From the NCBI GenBank assembly GCA_049840935.1, contig JASGJA010000023.1:44626-108625 (forward strand): DNA of 64,000 bases, given 5' to 3'. Source of the stretch: Mesorhizobium_G sp049840935. Its GTDB lineage: Bacteria > Pseudomonadota > Alphaproteobacteria > Rhizobiales > Rhizobiaceae. Both the position numbers and the translations under genes were made by a program. Of the stretch, positions 45,252-54,729 are shown in pieces. How positions within the stretch are numbered: the stretch's first letter is position 1; the number at the start of each line of letters is the position of its first letter. The notes under the pieces are model-generated. The model saw only the letters and a list, made by a program, of their open reading frames with translations. It was not told the origin of the DNA and did no database searches.

Positions 45252-45328
45252 GCAGTTGAACCCTTTGGGCGGTGAGGCGTTATGCCGTTCCACTATCCTG
45301 ATTCTGCCTGCATTCGGGAGTTGCATTC

Positions 45329-45814
45329 ATGGACGCGTTGATCACAAATATTATCGACCATGCCAAAGGCAGCGAAAGGGAGAGCGAATTGAAGCGCACC
45401 CCCGAGAAAGAATGGGAACTTACAGTCGGGCCGGACACCGTTCGCCTGCTGATCCTCAAGGCGAAAGCCATCAGCGCCGAGGTCAATAACGATTATGCAG
45501 ATGGCAGCGAGCATGAAGTCGAGTTCGATGGCGAAGGCCACGACATTCATCACCATGACGGCCTCGCCGAAGAGGAAGAAGAAGACCTGACGGCGCGCGA
45601 ATTGCGGGCGCTGATTCAGGATCTCAACGTCGATGAGGCGGCCGAGTTGGTTGCCCTCGCATGGCTTGGTCGTGGCGATTACGACGCTTCGGAGTGGGCC
45701 GACGCTCTCGTTGCCGCGCGACAGCGCAATGCGCGCAGCACGGCCCGTTATCTCATGGGCATGCCAATGTTAGGCGACTATCTGGAAGAGGGGCTTGAGG
45801 CGTTAGGCGCATGA
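45329..45814 (+). CDS. DUF3775-domain protein
   Basis: 161 residues, acidic, with the DUF3775 (PF12616) core LIQDLNVDEAAELVALAWLGRGDYDASEWADAL followed by RSTARYLMGMPMLGDYLEEGL. A His/Glu-rich stretch (HDIHHHDGLAEEEEEDL) could bind metal. Role unknown. The stop overlaps the next start (ATGA), so the two genes are translationally coupled. Confidence 0.85.
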   Translation: MDALITNIIDHAKGSERESELKRTPEKEWELTVGPDTVRLLILKAKAISAEVNNDYADGSEHEVEFDGEGHDIHHHDGLAEEEEEDLTARELRALIQDLNVDEAAELVALAWLGRGDYDASEWADALVAARQRNARSTARYLMGMPMLGDYLEEGLEALGA

Positions 45815-46698
45815 AAGCCGTCGCGCCGCTGGCGCTTCTGGCCCTCATTGCTGCTGCTGGCCCTACCCTCTCGGTCGAGCTTCCCGCCAAGGTAGAGAAG
45901 CCGCCGGAGCGGCCGCAGGTCGCAACACCTGTCCCTGAAAAACCGCCGCTTCCCACGCCTTCACCCGAACCTCCAGCGGCTGAAACGCAGCCAGCGCCCG
46001 AAGTCGCGCCCGTTCCCGCAGAAAAGCCAGCCGAGGCGAGTGCGCCCCTTCCCGAACCGCGCCCAGCCCCGCCCGCATCCGCGCCGCCCATCGATCCCGC
46101 TGATCTCCTGCGCCAGCCTCCGCCCGATTTGGGCGGTCCCAAGACCGAAACGGCAATGCCCGCCGAAGAACTTGCTTGCCGCGCCGAACTCACCGCACTT
46201 GGCACGAAATTCAAGGAGCTACCCCCCGTTCAGGAGCCAGCGGGCTGCTCCATGCCGCACCCGCTCGTCGTCACACAACTTACCGCCGAAATCGACATTG
46301 CGCCGGAAATCACCGTTAATTGCGCTACCGCGCTCGCAGCCGCGAAATTCTCGAAGGATGTAATGTCACCCGCTGCCGAAAAGGCTTTCGGCTCTCCTAT
46401 CAAATCCATCTCACAAGCTTCCGGCTATGTCTGTCGCCCGCGCAACGGCACAAACAAGCTGTCCGAGCACGCATTCGGCAACGCCGTCGACATTGCCGCA
46501 TTCACTTTGGCCGATAAGAAAACAATCGCGGTCGAGCCTGCGCCTCCGCCGGAAAACGAAAAATTCCTCCGCGAAGTTCGCGACGCAGCGTGCGGCCCAT
46601 TCAAGACGGTGCTCGGTCCGGGCAGCGACGCAGACCATTCGCTGCATTTTCACCTCGATCTCGCCCACCCCCGCAACGGCGGCACCTTCTGCCAGTAA
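45811..46698 (+). CDS. Extensin-like C-terminal domain protein (secreted)
   Basis: 295 residues. A signal peptide (LALLALIAAAGPTLS) is followed by a Pro/Ala/Glu linker to about 115. A C-terminal extensin-like domain (PF06904) follows: CRAELTALGTKFKEL, GCSMPHPLVVTQL, LSEHAFGNAVDIAAFTLADKK and ADHSLHFHLDLA with a His/Asp pattern like D-Ala-D-Ala peptidases. It is probably a periplasmic cell-wall factor. Coupled to the DUF3775 gene. Confidence 0.85.
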   Translation: MKAVAPLALLALIAAAGPTLSVELPAKVEKPPERPQVATPVPEKPPLPTPSPEPPAAETQPAPEVAPVPAEKPAEASAPLPEPRPAPPASAPPIDPADLLRQPPPDLGGPKTETAMPAEELACRAELTALGTKFKELPPVQEPAGCSMPHPLVVTQLTAEIDIAPEITVNCATALAAAKFSKDVMSPAAEKAFGSPIKSISQASGYVCRPRNGTNKLSEHAFGNAVDIAAFTLADKKTIAVEPAPPPENEKFLREVRDAACGPFKTVLGPGSDADHSLHFHLDLAHPRNGGTFCQ

Positions 46699-46730
46699 GC
46701 TGGGAAGGGGAACGACATACTGGTTTCATT

Positions 46731-46885
46731 ACCCCTCATCCGCCTGCCGGCACCTTCTCCCTCAAGGGGAGAAGGACGATTTGTCGAAGTCCTGCAAGTA
46801 CCGCGACGATACCGATTGAAGCCAGCGTCCCAATTATCTGCCTTCTCCCCTTGAGGGAGAAGGTGCCGGCAGGCGGATGAGGGGT
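46731..46885. repeat. RIME-like palindromic element, copy G
   Basis: Intact copy in the 328-bp gap between the two extensin-like genes. The remaining 46886-47026 shows nothing clear. Confidence 0.9.
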
Positions 46886-47026
46886 TCTTCCCTTGCGGAG
46901 TGAGCAAACAGCTATATTGCAGCCCCAATCTCGCCGCACCCGTAAACCTGCGCGCTGAGCTTTCCTTTACATTTGCCCGTTAGGTTCGATGGCATAGGGA
47001 CATGAACCGCCCCGAAAGGGATACGG

Positions 47027-48187
47027 ATGACGGGGAAATTCTTTGCAGTCCCCACCAGAGCAAATTGCTGGTGGATCGGCATAGGCATGATTGCGCTCGC
47101 GGCCTGTTCCAGCGACGGGCTTGGTGATTTGCGCCCACCTGCCGATGTCGGATCACAGACGGCATCCATCACGCCATCTCAGCCGATCGCATCGCAGTCA
47201 TCCACGTCCATGACGCGCGTTGAGCAGGAAATGGTTGCGCCCGCCGAGCCTGCCTACAGTTCCGCTAGCGAACCACTTCCGTCCGTCGAAGAGGAAATGA
47301 CGGAATCGGCACCGCAAATGTCCATCCCCGCAGCGGAATCCGGAGAGGACCCGATCATCCGTGGCGCGCCGGAGCGTCAACTCGCTCAAGCCTTCCCACC
47401 CGTCGAAAATCCCGCGCGCGCGCTTTCCGATGCCGAACCGGACATGTCCACCGAGCAGATGACCGAGCCGGACCCTGAGTACGAACAGGAGCCCGAAGCT
47501 CCCATGACCGCGGAGCCGGAAGAGGCACCTGCCATCGAGCCACAGCCTGCGCCGCGTCAAGCGATGGTTGCCTATCCGCGCATTCCCTCGCCTCTTCCCG
47601 CCGAGCCGGAAGACGTCCCGCTGCGCCCTCGCGCAACGCCGCTATCTTCTGACGAGATCGAATGCCGCCAGCGGCTTAAGAAGCTCGGTGTGCGCTATGT
47701 CGATTTGAAGCCCATTTACGACAGCCCGTCGTGTCAAATTCCGCATCCCGTGAAAGTTCAGGCTATTGGCAGCGTTGAAATGCGGCCCGCCGCAACGCTC
47801 ACCTGCGCAATGGCGGCGAGCTTCGCGGCATGGACCCGCAACGAACTCGTGCCGTCATCGCGCCTGCGCTATTTCTCCGGCGTGCAGACCATTCATCAGG
47901 GGTCGGCCTATTCCTGCCGCCGCATTGCGCGCTCGCGCACCATGTCCGCCCATTCACAGGGTAACGCACTGGACGTCATGGCGCTGACGCTCAACAACGG
48001 CAAAAAGATCGACGTGAAAAAGCAGGGCCTCTTTTCATTTCGCGCGCGCGGCTTGCTCAACAATGTACGCTCTGACGGTTGCGAATATTTCACTACCGTG
48101 CTCGGCCCTGGCTACAATTGGGACCATCGCAACCATTTCCATTTCGACCTGATGCAGCGAAAAAGCGGTCGCCACGCCTGCCACTAA
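47027..48187 (+). CDS. Extensin-like lipoprotein, second paralogue
   Basis: 386 residues. The N-terminus ends in the lipobox IALAACSSD (Cys about residue 28), then a long acidic Pro/Glu/Met-rich linker to about 205. The extensin-like domain follows: CRQRLKKLGVRYVDLKPI, CQIPHPVKVQAIG, MSAHSQGNALDVMALTL and NWDHRNHFHFDLMQ. The His/Asp/His pattern suggests a zinc-dependent wall peptidase. It is a diverged partner of the gene upstream and would sit on the outer membrane. Confidence 0.83.
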   Translation: MTGKFFAVPTRANCWWIGIGMIALAACSSDGLGDLRPPADVGSQTASITPSQPIASQSSTSMTRVEQEMVAPAEPAYSSASEPLPSVEEEMTESAPQMSIPAAESGEDPIIRGAPERQLAQAFPPVENPARALSDAEPDMSTEQMTEPDPEYEQEPEAPMTAEPEEAPAIEPQPAPRQAMVAYPRIPSPLPAEPEDVPLRPRATPLSSDEIECRQRLKKLGVRYVDLKPIYDSPSCQIPHPVKVQAIGSVEMRPAATLTCAMAASFAAWTRNELVPSSRLRYFSGVQTIHQGSAYSCRRIARSRTMSAHSQGNALDVMALTLNNGKKIDVKKQGLFSFRARGLLNNVRSDGCEYFTTVLGPGYNWDHRNHFHFDLMQRKSGRHACH

Positions 48188-48231
48188 ATAACGCCGCTTG
48201 CCGCGCAATCGGCTTTGGCTAAATTGCGCGC

Positions 48232-48942
48232 ATGAGCGAGCAATCACCCAGAAAGCGCCGCCGCAGATTGCGCGGCATCGCCTACCTCGTCGCGGTTTAT
48301 GCGGCAGCCGCTTACGTCGTTATCCCTGAGCTTTGGCGTGTTGCAGAGCATTATCTGCTCAGCCAGCCCGGCGGCATGGTCACGCACACTACTGCGGGCA
48401 TTCCGGGCGATCCCATCAACATCGGCATTGCGGGCGACAAGGCGCAAATCATAGCCGCCTTCGCCAAGGCCGGTTGGGACACCGCCGATGCGCTCACACT
48501 ACGCACTGCCGCCGAAATCGGCCTCGCTGTCCTTTTTGACCGTCCCTACCCCGATGCGCCGGTCAGCACGCTCGTCTTTGAAGGCCGTCCACAAGACCTC
48601 GCTTTCGAAAAGCCCATCGGCGACAGCCCGGACCGCCGCAACCATGTGCGCTTCTGGTTCACCTCGCAGATCGTGGACAATAACGAATTGTGGCTTGGTT
48701 CGGCCAGCCTCGACACCGGAGCGGGGTTGAGTCACGACACCGGGCAGATCACGCATCACATCGGCCCCGATATCGACGCCGAGCGTAATCTGGTCATTGC
48801 CGATCTTGATGCAACGGGCGCTGTCGCGCGTGTATTCGAGATACCTGGCCGTGGCGCGACGCAAGATGGCCGCAACGGCGGTGGCGACCGATATTTCACC
48901 GATGGCTTGGCAAAAATCGCCGTTCTCAAAGATAGCGACTGA
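48232..48942 (+). CDS. LssY C-terminal-domain membrane protein
   Basis: 236 residues: a basic N-terminus (RKRRRRLRG), one membrane segment (IAYLVAVYAAAAYVVIPELW), and an LssY_C domain (PF14067): GGMVTHTTAGIPGDPINIGIAGDKAQIIAAFAKAGWDTAD, RPQDLAFEKPIGDSPDRRNHVRFW and a late RYFTDGLAKIAVL. In larger relatives this domain follows a PAP2 phosphatase. Function unknown. Confidence 0.8.
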   Translation: MSEQSPRKRRRRLRGIAYLVAVYAAAAYVVIPELWRVAEHYLLSQPGGMVTHTTAGIPGDPINIGIAGDKAQIIAAFAKAGWDTADALTLRTAAEIGLAVLFDRPYPDAPVSTLVFEGRPQDLAFEKPIGDSPDRRNHVRFWFTSQIVDNNELWLGSASLDTGAGLSHDTGQITHHIGPDIDAERNLVIADLDATGAVARVFEIPGRGATQDGRNGGGDRYFTDGLAKIAVLKDSD

Positions 48943-49049
48943 CCATCTTCGTCCCCCGCCCTAAGACAGTAAGGGTGAGGGGCAAATCTAATTCACAATA
49001 ATGATATTGCCGCTTTTCTTACGGCCTGCGGCAATGATATGAGCGGATT

Positions 49050-50348
49050 ATGTTATATTTCGAATTAGGCATCGTCGCCGTTCTCATCGTCGTCAACGGC
49101 CTGCTGGCCATGTCTGAATTGGCGATCGTTTCTTCCCGGCCAGCCCGTCTAAAAGGCATGATTGAGCGGGGTGAAAATACGAGAGGCGCATCGCGTGCGC
49201 TGGAGCTTGCCGCCAATCCGGGGCGGTTCCTGTCCACGGTCCAGATCGGAATCACGCTTGTAGGCGTTCTGTCCGGCGCGTTCTCCGGCGCAACGCTTGG
49301 CGAACGCCTGTCCGCAACGTTGCTTTCGATGGGCATTTCCGAAAGCCTGTCTGACGCGCTGGGCGTTGGCTTGGTTGTCGCCGTCATCACTTACGCGTCG
49401 CTGATCGTCGGCGAACTTGTTCCCAAACAGATTGCATTGCGCGACCCGGAGGCAATCGCCACGCGCGTTGCGCCCACAATGGGGGTCATCGCGACCATCG
49501 CCGCGCCACTCGTCTGGCTGCTCGACATTTCTGGCCGCGCCGTTCTGTGGCTGCTTGGCCAAAGCGGCGAGAGCGAAGACCGCGTCACGGACGAGGAAAT
49601 CAAGATGCTGGTCGCAGAAGCGGAGCATCACGGCACCATCGAGTCCGACGAACGCCGCATGATTGCGGGCGTCATGCGGCTTGGCGACCGTGCCGTCCGC
49701 GCAGTCATGACGCCGCGCACCGAAGTGGACTGGATCAACCTCGAAGCCGATGACGCTGTCATTCGCAAGCTGGTTATGGACACGCCGCATTCACGCCTGC
49801 CCGCTGGCGAAGGCACCGTGGATTCCATGATTGGCGTGGTGCAAACGCGTGACATTCTCGCCGCCATGCTCGCGGGCAAGTCCTTCGACGTTCGCAAGCA
49901 TGTGCGTCAGGCTCCAATCGTTCACGATCAGGCTGATGCGCTCGACGTTCTGACCACGCTCAAGGCATCGGACGTTCCGATGGCACTGGTCCACGATGAA
50001 TACGGCCATTTCGAAGGTATCGTGACCCCGGCGGACATTCTCGAAGCAATCACCGGAGTTTTCCGTTCGGACCTCGACATTGGAGATGCCGAGCAAAGCG
50101 CCATCAAACGCGAAGACGGTTCGTGGCTTCTGGAAGGCTACATGCAGGCCGATGAAATGGCGGAAATTCTCAACATTCCGCTGCCTGAAAACCGGGATTA
50201 CGAGACCGTCGCGGGTTACGTCCTTTCGCACCTCAATCATATCCCGAACACCGGCGAACAGTTTGAGGCGCAGGGCTGGCGGTTCGAGGTCGTTGATCTC
50301 GATGGCCGCCGCATCGATAAGGTCATGGCTGCGAAGCTGCCCGCATAA
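49050..50348 (+). CDS. CNNM/CorC-type transporter-associated protein (HlyC/CorC family)
   Basis: 432 residues. An N-terminal DUF21/CNNM membrane domain (about 1-190, NGLLAMSELAIVSSRPARL), a CBS pair (MTPRTEVDWINLEADDAVI..., VLTTLKASDVPMALVHDEYGHFEGIVT) and a C-terminal CorC_HlyC domain (ADEMAEILNIPLPENRDYETVAGYVLSHLNHIP). Often called hemolysin, but the family is linked to Mg/Co efflux. An ATTGCCGC/GCGGCAAT hairpin at 49006-49035 lies just upstream and might regulate it. Confidence 0.88.
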   Translation: MLYFELGIVAVLIVVNGLLAMSELAIVSSRPARLKGMIERGENTRGASRALELAANPGRFLSTVQIGITLVGVLSGAFSGATLGERLSATLLSMGISESLSDALGVGLVVAVITYASLIVGELVPKQIALRDPEAIATRVAPTMGVIATIAAPLVWLLDISGRAVLWLLGQSGESEDRVTDEEIKMLVAEAEHHGTIESDERRMIAGVMRLGDRAVRAVMTPRTEVDWINLEADDAVIRKLVMDTPHSRLPAGEGTVDSMIGVVQTRDILAAMLAGKSFDVRKHVRQAPIVHDQADALDVLTTLKASDVPMALVHDEYGHFEGIVTPADILEAITGVFRSDLDIGDAEQSAIKREDGSWLLEGYMQADEMAEILNIPLPENRDYETVAGYVLSHLNHIPNTGEQFEAQGWRFEVVDLDGRRIDKVMAAKLPA

Positions 50349-50361
50349 CGGCCTTATTCAG

Positions 50362-50518
50362 ACCCCTCATCCGCCTGCCGGCACCTTCTCCCTCAAGGGG
50401 AGAAGGACGAAAACTGAAAAGCCTCGCCAATTCTGCAACAGCGGAGATTTAAACCAGCGTTGCAATTATCCGCCTTCTCCCCTTGAGGGAGAAGGTGTCG
50501 GCAGGCGGATGAGGGGTT
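50362..50518. repeat. RIME-like palindromic element, copy H
   Basis: Intact copy (one change, GTGTCGGCAGG, in the right end) directly after the CNNM gene. It fills half of the 310-bp gap. Confidence 0.9.
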
Positions 50519-50530
50519 CTTGCTCTTGAG

Positions 50531-50620
50531 GGGTGAGGAATGGTCCGCGAAGCGGATGAAAAGCCCCAAAATGGGCTTTTCAAATGACGAACGCCCGGAG
50601 CCATAGCGGAGGGCTGGCTG
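50531..50620. repeat. 90-bp nested repeat (second copy)
   Basis: Near identical to 19341-19430. Here it follows copy H after a TTGAG joint instead of interrupting it. Carries the AAAAGCCC/GGGCTTTT hairpin. Confidence 0.9.
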
Positions 50621-50658
50621 GTGCCAACAAGTAGGTAAGGGTACCGCGAACGTACCTC

Positions 50659-51048
50659 TCACTCCGGCGGGATTGGCGTTGGCCTACCCTCGCCATCCAG
50701 CGCGACCATGACGAAATCGGCATAGGTCACTTTCTCGATAATATCGGCGAGATAGCGTCGCGCCCAGGCGTCCACTTTCAGCGTTATCGAGGTCCGCCCA
50801 ACCTTCAGCACTTCCGTATAAATGCACAGCGTATCGCCAACTTTCACCGGCTTGGCGAATGCCATTTCCTTAACTGCAACCGTCGCGACACGTCCCCGCG
50901 CGCGTTCGGCAGCGCGCATTCCTGCCGCCATATCCATCTGCGACATCACCCAGCCGCCGAAAATATCGCCAGCGGCATTCGCATCGCTCGGCATCGCAAA
51001 GGTGCGCAGCGTCAGTTCGCCTGTTTGAGGTCCGTCATTTCCCGGCAT
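50659..51048 (-). CDS. Acyl-CoA thioesterase (YciA/hot-dog fold)
   Basis: 129 residues from the ATG at 51048 (MPGNDGPQTGELTLRTFAMP) with GGGGAAA ahead. A single hot-dog domain: DANAAGDIFGGWVMSQMDMAAGMRAAERARGRVATVAVKEMAFAKPVKVGDTL. The Asp in GDIFGGW is catalytic in YciA. It hydrolyses acyl-CoA thioesters in the cytoplasm. Divergent from the MFS gene. Confidence 0.9.
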   Translation of the reverse strand: MPGNDGPQTGELTLRTFAMPSDANAAGDIFGGWVMSQMDMAAGMRAAERARGRVATVAVKEMAFAKPVKVGDTLCIYTEVLKVGRTSITLKVDAWARRYLADIIEKVTYADFVMVALDGEGRPTPIPPE

Positions 51049-51137
51049 TTCGTTTCCCCGATTTTCCAGCATTCGGTAGACGCGTCGCTGTGGCCGGTCA
51101 ACTGCCAAAGAATTGTCAGGAGAAGCAGGCTGGCCAA

Positions 51138-52466
51138 ATGGCCTCCGCGAGCGATGAAGGCTATAAGCCGCGCCTCTCGACCCACGCGTGCATATCCATG
51201 TTCGGTACAGCTATCAGAGGCCGCAAGGCTGCCATTGCATTCATTCTCGTGACCGCGGTGCTCGACATCGTGGCCATGGGCATCGTCATTCCTGTGCTGC
51301 CGGAGTTGATCCGCCAGTTCGCGGGCACTGACTCGCAGGCGGGCTGGCTGAACGGCCTGTTTGTTGCGCTGTGGGCGGGCATGCAGTTTCTCTGTTCTCC
51401 GATCATCGGCTCGCTGTCCGACAAATATGGCCGCCGCCCGGTCATCCTAATTTCCGCCGCTGGCCTTGCCGCCGATTACGTGCTCATGGCCGTCGCTCCA
51501 AACCTTTGGTGGCTGGCGTTGGGCCGCATCATTGCGGGCGTCACGTCGTCCGCCTTCACCACGGCATTTGCCTACATGGCAGACATCACGCCACCAGAGC
51601 AGCGCGCCAAGGCTTACGGCCTCATCGGCGCGGCGTTCAGCGCGGGCTTTGTAGCGGGTCCGGTCATTGGCGGCTTTCTCGGCGAAATATCGCCGCGCGC
51701 GCCGTTCTGGGCCGCTGCCGCTATGAGCGGCATTGCCTTCCTCTACGGTTTGTTCGTGCTACCGGAGTCGCTTGCTCCGGAAAAGCGCATGTCGTTCTCA
51801 TGGAAGCGCGCCAACCCGATTGGCGCCATGACCCTGCTCAGCCGCCACCCGGAATTGTCAGGTCTGGCGGTGGTCATCTTCCTGCTGCACTTCGCCCATC
51901 ATGTCTTTTCGGCCATCTGGGTGCTGTACTCCTACCATATTTTCGGCTGGACCCCGTTGCAGGCCGGTTTGGTGCTCTCTGCTGTCGGCGCGCTAGATAT
52001 GCTCGTGCAGGGCGTTCTGGTCGGCCCCATCGTTTCGCGCCTTGGCGACCGCAAAACCATGGTGATGGGTCTTGCCTGCGGTGCACTGGGCATCGCCATC
52101 ATGGGCGCGGCGCCCACCAGCTTCTGGTATCTGTTCGCCCTGCTGCCAAATGCCTTGTGGGGCCTCGCTATGCCCACGCTGCAATCGCTCATGACGCGGC
52201 TTGTCGGCGAATCCGAACAGGGACAGTTGCAGGGCGCAAACATGAGCGTCGGCTCCATTGCAGGCATCGTCTCGCCGCTGTTTTTCGGCGCGGTCTATGC
52301 CTTTACGGTAAAGCCGGATTCGCCACTGCCCTATGCGGGCCTGTCCTACTTCATCGCCGCCGCCATCCTGCTCGCGGGCGCACTGGTCGGTTGGTATGTC
52401 GCGCGCAATGCCGTCCGCGCCGAAGCAAATCTCGCTGCGGCTCAGCCCGCCTCCGGAAACCGATAG
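51138..52466 (+). CDS. MFS transporter, TetA-like drug antiporter family
   Basis: 442 residues if started at 51138; the ATG at 51198 (MFGTAIRGRKAAIAFILV) begins nearer the first membrane segment and is an equal choice. Twelve membrane segments, with motif A GSLSDKYGRRPVILIS between segments 2 and 3 and the antiporter-like GLIGAAFSAGFVAGPVIGGFLGE. It resembles class A-C tetracycline pumps and their chromosomal relatives; substrate not predictable. Its 3' end overlaps the convergent cupin gene by 25 bp. Confidence 0.87.
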   Translation: MASASDEGYKPRLSTHACISMFGTAIRGRKAAIAFILVTAVLDIVAMGIVIPVLPELIRQFAGTDSQAGWLNGLFVALWAGMQFLCSPIIGSLSDKYGRRPVILISAAGLAADYVLMAVAPNLWWLALGRIIAGVTSSAFTTAFAYMADITPPEQRAKAYGLIGAAFSAGFVAGPVIGGFLGEISPRAPFWAAAAMSGIAFLYGLFVLPESLAPEKRMSFSWKRANPIGAMTLLSRHPELSGLAVVIFLLHFAHHVFSAIWVLYSYHIFGWTPLQAGLVLSAVGALDMLVQGVLVGPIVSRLGDRKTMVMGLACGALGIAIMGAAPTSFWYLFALLPNALWGLAMPTLQSLMTRLVGESEQGQLQGANMSVGSIAGIVSPLFFGAVYAFTVKPDSPLPYAGLSYFIAAAILLAGALVGWYVARNAVRAEANLAAAQPASGNR

Positions 52467-52837
52467 ACCACGTCCGAAAATCGGTCCTGCGGAAACACGT
52501 AAAACAGCCGCAGCACCGCGTCGCTCTCATTGCGAATGCCGTGCTCCGCATTACCGGGTATGAACACCGTATCGCCCGCAGTCACGACCCGCTCCTGGCC
52601 CTCAAGCGTCAAAATGCCCCGCCCTTCGAGTATGTGATACAGCTCTGCCGGATCGTGCCGATGCGGTTTCAAAATCCCCGTGCGCGGTTCAAATTCTGCA
52701 ATTCCACAACTCAGCGCGCTGGTTGGCGTAATGTCGCCGCTCACCAGCGTATACCACGACACGGTCCCCCGTTCGGGATCGTCCCAGCCCTCGCGTTCCC
52801 GCTCGCGTGCATTCGTCACCAAGGGCTTGTCGGCCAT
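52442..52837 (-). CDS. Cupin-domain protein
   Basis: 131 residues from the ATG at 52837 with GGAGGAAG ahead. One cupin barrel: GILKPHRHDPAELYHILEGRGILTLEGQERVVTAGDTVFIPGNAEHGIRNESDAVLRLFYVF. The HRH...E metal set and the late His are present. Similar small cupins include DMSP lyases (DddW type) and isomerases, but the substrate cannot be named. The transcript would run against the MFS gene. Confidence 0.82.
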   Translation of the reverse strand: MADKPLVTNAREREREGWDDPERGTVSWYTLVSGDITPTSALSCGIAEFEPRTGILKPHRHDPAELYHILEGRGILTLEGQERVVTAGDTVFIPGNAEHGIRNESDAVLRLFYVFPQDRFSDVVYRFPEAG

Positions 52838-52985
52838 TCCACTTCCTCCGATTATTGGCCCATGCAATCCCATCGCGCCCCGCTGCGCCGCTTTGCCTGC
52901 GACAGCCGGCAGTCGCATTTTTCACAGCCCTTGCCGTCCGGCTGCAACAAAACAACTTTGGAAAATGAATAGCTTTTTTCCACGA

Positions 52986-53037
52986 ACCCCCACCCCTAGC
53001 CCCTCCCCCTCAAGGGGGAGGGGCTAGGGGTGGGGGT
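52986..53037. repeat. Perfect 25-bp C/T-rich palindrome
   Basis: The two 25-bp arms are exact inverted copies with a 2-base centre. Each arm is built from runs of C (left) or G (right) broken by single A/T and one CTAG core. Second family of intergenic palindromes, see 56031 and 57684. Confidence 0.95.
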
Positions 53038-53105
53038 GCTTAGAACGGCGAGAGACCCGTGGCCTAAGCCAAGTTAGGGCTGGGGGTCTGAAAATACGAT
53101 CGAGC

Positions 53106-54729
53106 ATGTCCATGCAAACCTATGATTTCATCATCGTTGGTTCCGGTTCGGCAGGTTCGGTGGTGGCCGAGCGCCTCTCCGCAAATGGACGTTTTTCCGT
53201 CCTCGTTCTGGAAGCTGGCGGCACAGACCGCCGTTTCTTCGTTCAAATGCCGCTGGGTTACGGCAAATGCTTCTTCGACCCTGCCGTAAACTGGAATTAC
53301 AAAACCGAACCAGACCCCGGCTTGGCAGGCAATGCCGACCACTGGCCGCGCGGCAAAATCCTTGGTGGCTCAAGTTCCATCAACGCGATGGTGTGGATAC
53401 GTGGCAACCCCGCCGACTATGACGGATGGGAAGCGTCGGGAAACACCGGCTGGGGCTGGCGCGACGTTCTCCCTGCCTTCAAAGCCATTGAGGACAATCA
53501 GGCTGGCGCGGATGAATGGCGCGGCACTGGCGGCCCGCTCCACGTCACGGATTGCTCCGCCACCGTCCACCCCCTCACCCACCGCTATCTGAAAGCCGCG
53601 CAACAGGCGGGCCTCGCGCTAAATCCTGATTTCAACGGCGCGCGCCAGGAAGGCGTCGGCATCTACCAGATTTCCACGAAAGACGGTCGGCGCATGTCCG
53701 CCGCTCGTGCCTTCCTGCGTCCCGCCATGCGCCGCTCCAATGTGCGCGTCGAAACCAATGCGCTTGCGACCCGCATTCTGTTCGACGGCACACGCGCCAC
53801 CGGCATCGAATATGAGCAGAACGGCCAGCGCCATCAGGTCAGCGCCGCCCGTGAGGTCATCATCAGCGGCGGCTCCATCAACTCGCCGCAACTCCTGCAA
53901 TTGTCGGGCATCGGCCCCGCTGCGCACCTCTCTTCACTTGGCATCGAAATCCTCCATCCCAGCGAGCATGTTGGTCGCAATCTGGAAGACCATCTCGGCA
54001 TCAACTACACGTTCAAGGGACGCTCCCCGACGCTCAACCAATTGCTCCGCCCATGGTGGGGCAAGGCTCTCGTCGGCATCCAATATTTGCTGCTGCGCTC
54101 CGGCCCGCTGTCGCTTTCGATGAACAATGCAGGCGGCTTCTTCCGCACCGATCCATCGCAACCACGCCCGAACATGCAACTCTATTTTCAGGCGTTCTCG
54201 ACGGTCATTCCGCGGTCCGGCGAACGCCCTATCCTCACGCCCGATCCATGGCCGGGCTTCTCCATCGGCCTGTCCAATTGCCGGCCGTCCAGTCGCGGCG
54301 AAATCATGATCCGCTCCGCAAATCCCCGTGAATATCCGAAGATCACGCCCAACGCTTTCTCCACTGACCATGACGTTTCGGAGATGCTCGCAGCGGTCAA
54401 ATTCGTGCGCAAAATCGCCGCGCAGCCAGCCATGGCCGAGTTTATCGAAGAGGAAATTCTGCCCGGCCCATCAATCACTTCCGACGACGATTTGATTCAG
54501 GATTTCCGCAAGCGGTCCGGCACGGTTTACCACCCTGTCGCCACCTGCCGCATGGGACCGGACCCCTCCACTTCCGTGGTTGATCCGCGCCTGCGCGTTC
54601 ATGGAATTCGAAAGCTTGCGCGTTATCGACGCGTCCATCTTTCCAAGCAATATTGCGGGAAACACCAATGCACCCGCCATCATGACCGGCTGGAAAGGTG
54701 CAGCGATGGTGCTGGAGGACAACGCATGA
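53106..54729 (+). CDS. GMC-family oxidoreductase (FAD), one-base frameshift near 3' end
   Basis: 540 residues across the break. The FAD-binding start FIIVGSGSAGSVVAERLS, GMC signature 1 (PRGKILGGSSSINAMVWIRG) and signature 2 (GGSINSPQLLQLSGIG) are intact. It resembles choline/alcohol dehydrogenases. The active-site end (SLRVIDASIFPSNIAGNTNAPAIM, with the GMC Asn) is read only after removing one base near 54609 (ATTCGAA). Its TGA then overlaps the next ATG. Without correction the frame fuses artificially with the following gene. Likely works with that gene in sugar or sugar-acid oxidation. Confidence 0.88.

Noticed and set aside
51371..52972. 533-codon frame overlapping the MFS gene on the same strand
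   Set aside because: It is an alternative frame of the transporter, rich in Arg/His/Pro, with no domain. The MFS frame has clear membrane segments and motif A.
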